From NCBI GenBank assembly GCA_039033695.1, contig JBCCCC010000103.1, forward strand, positions 1-12,107: DNA of 12,107 bases, written 5' to 3'. Positions 7,549-12,107 of this stretch are shown in pieces. Source of the DNA: CALBPI01 sp039033695 (lineage in GTDB: Bacteria; Pseudomonadota; Gammaproteobacteria; Steroidobacterales; Woeseiaceae). Made by a program: the position numbers and the translations under genes. The notes beneath the pieces were generated by a model that worked only from the letters and a program-made list of their open reading frames with translations, was not told the origin of the DNA and searched no databases. How positions within the stretch are numbered: the stretch's first letter is position 1; each line of letters starts with the position of its first letter.

Positions 7549-8631
7549 TCAGTTGTTGTTTTTGATGGCCGAGAAGCGAGCTTTGTTGATCGACTTTTCG
7601 TAGGCGTCTTTGCCGCTGATGAACGCGCCGTCGTAAAGCTCCTGAAGCGCGCTATCCATTGTCTTCATGCCCGCGGCGCCGCCAGATTGAATGGCGTTTT
7701 CGAGTTGGTCGATCTTGCCCTGGCGAATCAGGTTACTGATCGCCGGTGTGTTGATCATGACTTCGAGTGCGGCAATGCGCCCCGGCTTGCCTTTGGTAGC
7801 GATCAGCTGCTGGGACACTACGCCTCGCAGTGACGTCGAGAGCATCGTGCGAATCTGCCCCTGCTTCTCATGGGGGAAGGAGTTGATAATGCGATCGATC
7901 GTCGGCGCTGCGCCATTCGTATGCAAGGTGCCCATTACGAGAATACCCATTTCAGCTGCAGTAACCGCAATGCTGATCGTCTCCAGGTCGCGCATTTCGC
8001 CAACCAGCACGACGTCCGGGTCTTCGCGCATCGCTGAGTGCAATGCATCCGAGAAGCTCGCACTATGGCGACCCACCTCTCGTTGCGAAATCAGGCAACC
8101 CTTGCGATGGTGAACAAACTCAATCGGGTCCTCAATCGTCAGAATGTGTCCCTTAAGACGATTGTTAAGCTCATCGATCATGGCCGCCAGCGTCGTTGAC
8201 TTACCGGAACCGGTTTTGCCGGTCACAAGAATCAACCCTTGAGATTGCCGACACAGATTGCGCACCGCGGTCGGCAGATTCAGGTCTTCGAGCGTCTGCG
8301 TCTTGGTGGGAATCGTCCGGAACACGGCGCCCATGCCATTGAGCTGGCGTAGTGCGTTGACCCGAAATCGAGCAAGGCCGGGTATTTCGTAGGCAAAGTC
8401 ACAACTGTCGTTGGCTTCGAAGTCGCGTTGTATGGACGGCGACATGATTTCGTAAAGCGCATCGCTGACATGCGCTTGAGTCAGATCTGTGCCGCTCATT
8501 TCGCGCAGCTCGCCATGCACGCGCATGCGCGGTGGATCGCCAGCCATGAAGTGCAAATCAGAGCCGAGCGATTTCAGTGTTTCTTCAAGATAGGTATCGA
8601 TCTTGCGGATTACGCGATTGGTCTCGGTCAT
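7549..8631 (-). CDS. pilT: PilT-family type IV pilus retraction ATPase (second of tandem pair)
   Basis: Hexameric cytoplasmic ATPase of the PilT/VirB11-like secretion ATPase family, expected to power pilus retraction or assist a partner that does; 360 aa. It has an N-terminal PAS-like domain (SLGSDLHFMAGDPPRMRVHGEL, about 21-42), Walker A GKTGSGKST (138-146), the Asp box TIEDPIEFVH, Walker B DVVLVGEMRD with catalytic Glu212, and the His box region around GTLHTNG (His237). It is closest to PilT, not PilU, because it keeps GEMRD. Two departures stand out: TGH before the His box is MGI, so the first conserved His is Ile230, and the retraction motif AIRNLIRE reads AISNLIRQ (297-304). The start lies 5 bases after the upstream paralogue's stop, clearly co-transcribed. 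The C-terminus ends in NNN. Confidence 0.88.
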   Translation of the reverse strand: MTETNRVIRKIDTYLEETLKSLGSDLHFMAGDPPRMRVHGELREMSGTDLTQAHVSDALYEIMSPSIQRDFEANDSCDFAYEIPGLARFRVNALRQLNGMGAVFRTIPTKTQTLEDLNLPTAVRNLCRQSQGLILVTGKTGSGKSTTLAAMIDELNNRLKGHILTIEDPIEFVHHRKGCLISQREVGRHSASFSDALHSAMREDPDVVLVGEMRDLETISIAVTAAEMGILVMGTLHTNGAAPTIDRIINSFPHEKQGQIRTMLSTSLRGVVSQQLIATKGKPGRIAALEVMINTPAISNLIRQGKIDQLENAIQSGGAAGMKTMDSALQELYDGAFISGKDAYEKSINKARFSAIKNNN

Positions 8632-8636
8632 CTGAA

Positions 8637-9731
8637 CTACCCGCTCGCCATATCCAGCTTGGGTAACACACTCGTGTCAGTGACGAAGCGCTGGAATTTG
8701 CGCTTGTCATTGCAATAGCGAAACGCATCGTCCGGATCAATCTCGGACTTATTGATGGCCTCGAGCAGTGCCTGATCCATGGTTTGCATACCGACATCGC
8801 TGCCCGTCTGCAGTTGTGCGCTTATCTGATGCGTCTGGTCGCTCAGGATCAGGTTGGCAACCGCCTTGGTATTGACCAGGATCTCGTGCATGGCTTTGCG
8901 ACCTTGCCCGCCCGGTGTCTTGACCAATACCTGAGTGACCACGGCCTTCAGGCTTTGCGAGAGGAAGCTCTTGGTCTGCTCGCGCAGCTCGCCCGGCAGT
9001 GCATCAATGATGCGGTCGATCGTCTTCACGGCCCCGGTCGTGTGCAACGTACCAAGCACCAGATGGCCGGTCTCGGCAGCGGTCATTGCCATTGAGATGG
9101 TTTCAATATCTCGCATTTCGCCAACCAGAATGACATCCGGATCTTGACGCATCGCACCGCGTACCCCGGCCGCGAAGCTCGGAATATGAGTGCCAAGCTC
9201 TCGCTGTACCACTTGGCTGCGCTGACTTGGATGGACGAATTCGATCGGGTCCTCGAGGCTGATGATGTTGAGGCTGCGCGTTTGATTCAGGTGATTGATC
9301 ATCGCGGCCAGCGTGGTGGACTTGCCGGTACCCGTAGAACCGGTGACGAGCACCATGCCCTGGTGATAGTCACAGAACGTCTCTATGACGGGTGGCAGAT
9401 CGAGACTCTTGAGCGTCGGGACTTGCGTTGGGATCGCGCGAAACACGGCGCCCACACCTGTGTCTTTTCGAAACAGGTTAACGCGAAACCGGCTTCCTTC
9501 TTCGGTGACGTATGAGAAATCAAGATCATTGCCGTTGGCGAACTTGTCCTGCTGTGACTTGGTCAGGATTTCTGCTACGTAATTGTTGAGTTCGGCATCG
9601 GTCAAATCGCGAAACTTGATCGGCATCAAGTCGCCGTTCATGCGCAGCATTGGCGGCACACCAACGGCAAGGTGCACATCGGAGCAACCTTGCGCAAGGC
9701 CCAGTTTTAGGAACGCATCTATTCGCGCCAT
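8637..9731 (-). CDS. PilT/PilU-family type IV pilus motor ATPase (first of tandem pair)
   Basis: Second member of the retraction ATPase family in this window, 364 aa. Domains: an N-terminal PAS-like domain (QGCSDVHLAVGVPPMLRMNGDL, 14-35), Walker A GSTGTGKST (131-139), the Asp box SLEDPIEFVH (158-167), Walker B DVILVGEMRD with catalytic Glu205, and a His box region with both His223 and His230 (TGHLVLGTLHTTG). All ATPase residues are present. The motif that in canonical PilT reads AIRNLIRE is AVANLILSD (290-298), losing the charged residues linked to retraction. GEMRD places it nearer PilT than PilU, and the C-terminal DDAFRYCNDKRKFQRF tail differs from Pseudomonas PilT, so I give no symbol. 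No yggS or proC lies nearby, unlike the usual pilT-pilU locus. The ATG at 9729-9731 is preceded by only a weak ribosome site (AAGAAAG). Confidence 0.87.
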   Translation of the reverse strand: MARIDAFLKLGLAQGCSDVHLAVGVPPMLRMNGDLMPIKFRDLTDAELNNYVAEILTKSQQDKFANGNDLDFSYVTEEGSRFRVNLFRKDTGVGAVFRAIPTQVPTLKSLDLPPVIETFCDYHQGMVLVTGSTGTGKSTTLAAMINHLNQTRSLNIISLEDPIEFVHPSQRSQVVQRELGTHIPSFAAGVRGAMRQDPDVILVGEMRDIETISMAMTAAETGHLVLGTLHTTGAVKTIDRIIDALPGELREQTKSFLSQSLKAVVTQVLVKTPGGQGRKAMHEILVNTKAVANLILSDQTHQISAQLQTGSDVGMQTMDQALLEAINKSEIDPDDAFRYCNDKRKFQRFVTDTSVLPKLDMASG

Positions 9732-9749
9732 AGTGTTCGCTTTCTTGTT

Positions 9750-9780
9750 GCCCTGTCATGGCCCCGCGCATGGGCAGGGC
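9750..9780 (-). other. Inverted repeat in the leader of the PilT pair
   Basis: GCCCTG at 9775-9780 pairs with CAGGGC at 9750-9755, and inside these CATG pairs with CATG around an 8-base loop, with a small internal bulge. It ends about 18 bases before the ATG of the first PilT gene and is not followed by a T-run. If the nearby promoter is real, this hairpin would form the 5' end of the mRNA. It might protect the transcript or affect its translation; that is a guess. Confidence 0.4.
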
Positions 9781-9789
9781 ACCAGAGTG

Positions 9790-9818
9790 ACTATCGGCCA
9801 GCGGCGCAGATTTCGCAA
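9790..9818 (-). promoter_or_regulatory. Possible sigma-70 promoter for the tandem PilT genes
   Basis: On the minus strand TTGCGA (9813-9818) and GATAGT (9790-9795) are separated by exactly 17 bases. Each hexamer matches four of six consensus bases. It lies in the 158-base gap between the kinase gene and the first PilT gene, which would let the ATPases be expressed separately from the kinase. The evidence is pattern match and position only. Confidence 0.3.
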
Positions 9819-9861
9819 GTGCAGGGGGTTGCTGGCGGGTTTCCTGCCGGCGTATCTGTGA

Positions 9862-9886
9862 GCTGGCGCACAGTTTGCGCGCCAGC
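9862..9886 (-). terminator. Strong stem-loop just after the kinase gene
   Basis: Read on the minus strand, GCTGGCGCGC and GTGCGCCAGC form a 10-pair stem (one G-U) around the loop AAACT, starting 3 bases after the kinase stop codon at 9890-9892. The position suggests transcription termination or 3'-end protection. No T-run follows, so it is not a textbook intrinsic terminator; partial read-through into the PilT genes is possible. Confidence 0.5.
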
Positions 9887-9889
9887 GGG

Positions 9890-12107
9890 TCAGATCTGAA
9901 TGGCGTCCAGTGCCTCGCGGACTTCCATCATGGATTGTGGCCGTGCGGCCTTGTCGACCGTCATCAGCTTGGTAACCAGGGCTGCCAGATCGTCCGGGAT
10001 CTTGTCGTTGAGCTCCTGGCAGTGTGCGGCCTTGCCTTGCACATGCTGGTACATGACCGACATGTGGTCGCCGCGGGTATACGGTGGTGAGCCAGTCACC
10101 ATCTCATAGAGCATAACGCCCAGGCTGTAGATGTCAGCCGTCTCGTCCACCTTTTTGCCGAGAATTTGCTCGGGCGCCATGTATTTCGGTGATCCGATCA
10201 CATAGCCCGTCTTGGTGAGCTGCGTATCACCACTTTTCGCGGCCGCGGCAACGCCGAAATCCACAATCTTGAGCAGTCCGGAGTCGTCAATCAGGATGTT
10301 GGCCGGTTTGAGGTCGCGATGAATGACGCCGGCATTGTGCGCGACGGTCATGCCCGTCGAGATGTCCCGCGCGAATCGCAGCGCCTTGTCGAACGGCATG
10401 GGTTTCTCTGCAGCGATCTCCGCGCCCAGCGTATGCGAGTCGAAATACTCCATCGAGATCGCGTAGTTGCCTTGAATGTGCAGGAAGTCATAAATGCGGA
10501 TGACATTCGGGTGGGTAATGCGCCGTGAGAATTTCAGCTCGTGGACGAAGCGCTTCATCATCTCCTCATCGGAGGACACATTCGGGTTTAGGAACTTCAG
10601 AATCAGCTCTTCGCCGACGACCGTGTCTTCCATCAGCAATACCGTGCCGAATGCACCTTTACCAATGCGTTTCACATAGCGGTAGCGATTCTCCAGCATG
10701 TCGCCAGGCTCGAGCGTGGAGATATCCAGCGGCCCGGTTTCCGGCTGCGACTCGCGCACCACTTGTTGCACGTCGGCTTCGCTGATGAGCAGCGTTTGCG
10801 CTTGCCCTGCCGCCAGCTTCTCGGCTTTACGATCTTGCTCGCGAACCGCCTCCGAGAAGCGGGTTTGCAAGGTTTCCAGCGCAAGATCCGCAGCCTCGGC
10901 CAATTGTTGGTCGCCTGAACTTTGGATATTGACCAGTTGATCGCGCACCGCTTGAACGTCTTTCTCGCTGACCAGGTTGGCAATCGCTTTCATTGCCTCC
11001 ACGCGAATTTCGCGTCCGCCCTGATTCATCATTGGCGAAATCTTCGCGGCAACCTGGCTGTCGCCGAGTTTGCCCAATGCCCTGATCACGGTGGGGTCTG
11101 ATTTTTCGTTTTGGCCGAGCATGCCAGCCAATACCGGTACGGCGCGCGTGTCGCCAATCTCCGCGAGTGCATCGACCGCGCGCTCGCGCACCCACCAATC
11201 GTCGTCTTTGGTCGCCGCCATCAGGTGTTCCAGCGCTTGCGGATCCTTGGTGGCATTCAGGATCTCAATTGCGGCGCGGCGAATCTCCTGATCTTCGTCC
11301 TTGATGAGTTTCATGACAGCGCTCACGACGCGCGGCCCGCCAATATCGGCCAGCGCATCTGCGGCGCGTGCACGAACCCACCAGTCGTCGTCTCGCACAG
11401 CTTGTAACAGGTCTTTGATCGAGTCCGGTGTGCCAATCTCGTTCAACACTTCGACCGCAGCGCGTCGGCTGTATTCGTTTTCGTCCTTCAGCGCAGGAAT
11501 CAGGTATTTGATGGTCTCGGGGTGATTGAGACGCACAACGACATCGACCGCCTTGTTTTGCACGTCAATGTCGGTATCGCGCAGCAGTGATGAAATCAGC
11601 TTGATGTTGCTCGCACCGTCCATGCGACCCAACGCGGTCAACGCCGACTGGCGGATCATCTTGTTGTTGCTCTTGAGCTGAGCTTCCAGTGCCGCGGCCA
11701 CATCCTGACGATTGAACCGCGCCAGCAGGTCAATGATGTGGATACGGACCATCGGATCCTTGCCGGTCAGCCGTGCGAGCAAGTCGGGTACCTGCTCTTC
11801 GCGGATGATGCTGCCGATCATGCGGAACAGCACGGCCTGTTCGTTGGGTTCGAGATCGTACGCCTTGGAAAGCAGGGCCGGCACGCTCAAGCGTTCCTTG
11901 TGCGTGTTGACAACCTCGAGGACTGCCGGTGTTGAGATATCGTCGGCGTCCAGCAGTTTCAGCACGGCGCTTGGATCGAGCCGACTGCTGCTCGATAGTG
12001 CCCAGGCGGTGCCAGACACCACGCGTTGATCGCCGTCCGACAAGCCGGGGATGAATTGTTCGAGGTTCTTGCTATCGGCCAGCTCGCTGAGTATGTCTAC
12101 CAGCACC
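9890..12107 (-). CDS. HEAT-repeat protein with C-terminal Ser/Thr protein kinase domain, 5' end cut by window
   Basis: At least 738 residues are visible; the frame stays open to the right edge and the true start lies outside. Residues 1 to about 410 are HEAT/PBS-lyase-like helical repeats of about 31 residues. A polar, probably helical linker follows (about 411-470), then a complete Hanks-type kinase domain (about 475-737) that ends the protein. Kinase motifs are all intact: glycine loop IGKGAFGTV (481-489), Lys504, Glu523, HRDLKPAN (596-603, catalytic Asp598), DFG (616-618), APE (644-646) and DIYSLG (658-663). Thr628, Thr631 and Thr633 sit in the activation loop. There is no membrane segment, so it is probably cytoplasmic, with the repeats serving as a protein-binding platform. 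This domain order is the reverse of common bacterial kinases, which have an N-terminal kinase and a transmembrane sensor. Its targets are unknown; the downstream PilT ATPases are the natural candidates. Residue numbers count from base 12106. Confidence 0.9.
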   Translation of the reverse strand, partial: VLVDILSELADSKNLEQFIPGLSDGDQRVVSGTAWALSSSSRLDPSAVLKLLDADDISTPAVLEVVNTHKERLSVPALLSKAYDLEPNEQAVLFRMIGSIIREEQVPDLLARLTGKDPMVRIHIIDLLARFNRQDVAAALEAQLKSNNKMIRQSALTALGRMDGASNIKLISSLLRDTDIDVQNKAVDVVVRLNHPETIKYLIPALKDENEYSRRAAVEVLNEIGTPDSIKDLLQAVRDDDWWVRARAADALADIGGPRVVSAVMKLIKDEDQEIRRAAIEILNATKDPQALEHLMAATKDDDWWVRERAVDALAEIGDTRAVPVLAGMLGQNEKSDPTVIRALGKLGDSQVAAKISPMMNQGGREIRVEAMKAIANLVSEKDVQAVRDQLVNIQSSGDQQLAEAADLALETLQTRFSEAVREQDRKAEKLAAGQAQTLLISEADVQQVVRESQPETGPLDISTLEPGDMLENRYRYVKRIGKGAFGTVLLMEDTVVGEELILKFLNPNVSSDEEMMKRFVHELKFSRRITHPNVIRIYDFLHIQGNYAISMEYFDSHTLGAEIAAEKPMPFDKALRFARDISTGMTVAHNAGVIHRDLKPANILIDDSGLLKIVDFGVAAAAKSGDTQLTKTGYVIGSPKYMAPEQILGKKVDETADIYSLGVMLYEMVTGSPPYTRGDHMSVMYQHVQGKAAHCQELNDKIPDDLAALVTKLMTVDKAARPQSMMEVREALDAIQI
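11135..11506 (-). repeat. Tandem duplication of a 62-residue double HEAT unit inside the kinase gene
   Basis: Residues 201-262 and 263-324 (bases 11321-11506 and 11135-11320) are two copies of a two-repeat unit. The first half contains KDENEYSRRAAVEVLNEI in one copy and KDEDQEIRRAAIEILNAT in the other. The second half contains DDDWWVRARAADALADIG and DDDWWVRERAVDALAEIG. The matching residues are exactly 62 apart (Arg214/Arg276, Trp242/Trp304), indicating a recent internal duplication or selection to keep both surfaces alike. Confidence 0.8.

Noticed and set aside
11153..11395. Spaced DNA repeats that might suggest a CRISPR-like or regulatory array
   Set aside because: The similarity follows codons of the two DDDWWVR HEAT units 186 bases apart; it is protein-level duplication within a gene.
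12104..12106. GTG at the right edge as the start of the HEAT-kinase gene
   Set aside because: It falls at the edge of the window inside what looks like an ongoing helical repeat, with no upstream sequence to show a ribosome site; the gene is more likely truncated.

Overview
This 12.1 kb window carries eleven genes, all on the minus strand, so transcription runs from high to low coordinates. The sequence is moderately GC-rich. The block metG - rsxA-B-C-D-G-E - nth, with close similarity of MetG, RsxA, RsxD and Nth to the enterobacterial proteins, points to a gammaproteobacterium. I cannot name the genus. Both ends are cut: the rightmost gene lacks its 5' end and the leftmost (nth) lacks its 3' end.

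Right part (7549-12107): an accessory-looking signalling and motility block. A large protein with N-terminal HEAT-like repeats and a complete Ser/Thr kinase domain at its very C-terminus (9890-12107) is followed, after a 158-base gap with two hairpins and a possible promoter, by two tandem PilT-family hexameric ATPases (8637-9731 and 7549-8631). The ATPases are 5 bases apart and surely co-transcribed. Each is altered at a different motif conserved in canonical PilT. No other pilus gene and no yggS/proC neighbourhood is present, so this is probably a secondary PilT locus. The kinase may regulate the ATPases; this is inferred from position only.

Left part (1-7462): a housekeeping operon. A possible promoter in the 86-base gap before metG would start a transcript for methionyl-tRNA synthetase. 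It then continues with an 18-base gap into rsxA and a very compact run: rsxA/rsxB gap 9 bases, rsxB/rsxC 3-nt overlap, rsxC/rsxD 1-nt overlap, rsxD/rsxG 11-nt overlap, rsxG/rsxE 3-nt overlap, rsxE/nth 11-nt overlap. The six Rsx (Rnf) proteins form a membrane-bound, ion-coupled NADH:ferredoxin-type electron transfer complex with FeS and covalently bound FMN centres. In E. coli it serves to reduce the redox sensor SoxR. All cofactor-binding motifs are intact, apart from a Ser at the usual Thr flavin-acceptor position of RsxG. nth encodes the FeS-containing DNA glycosylase endonuclease III, in the same place as in E. coli.

There are no RNA genes, insertion sequences, CRISPR arrays or phage genes, and no gene-free stretch longer than 158 bases. 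The one part that may be little described is the HEAT-kinase / double PilT module.
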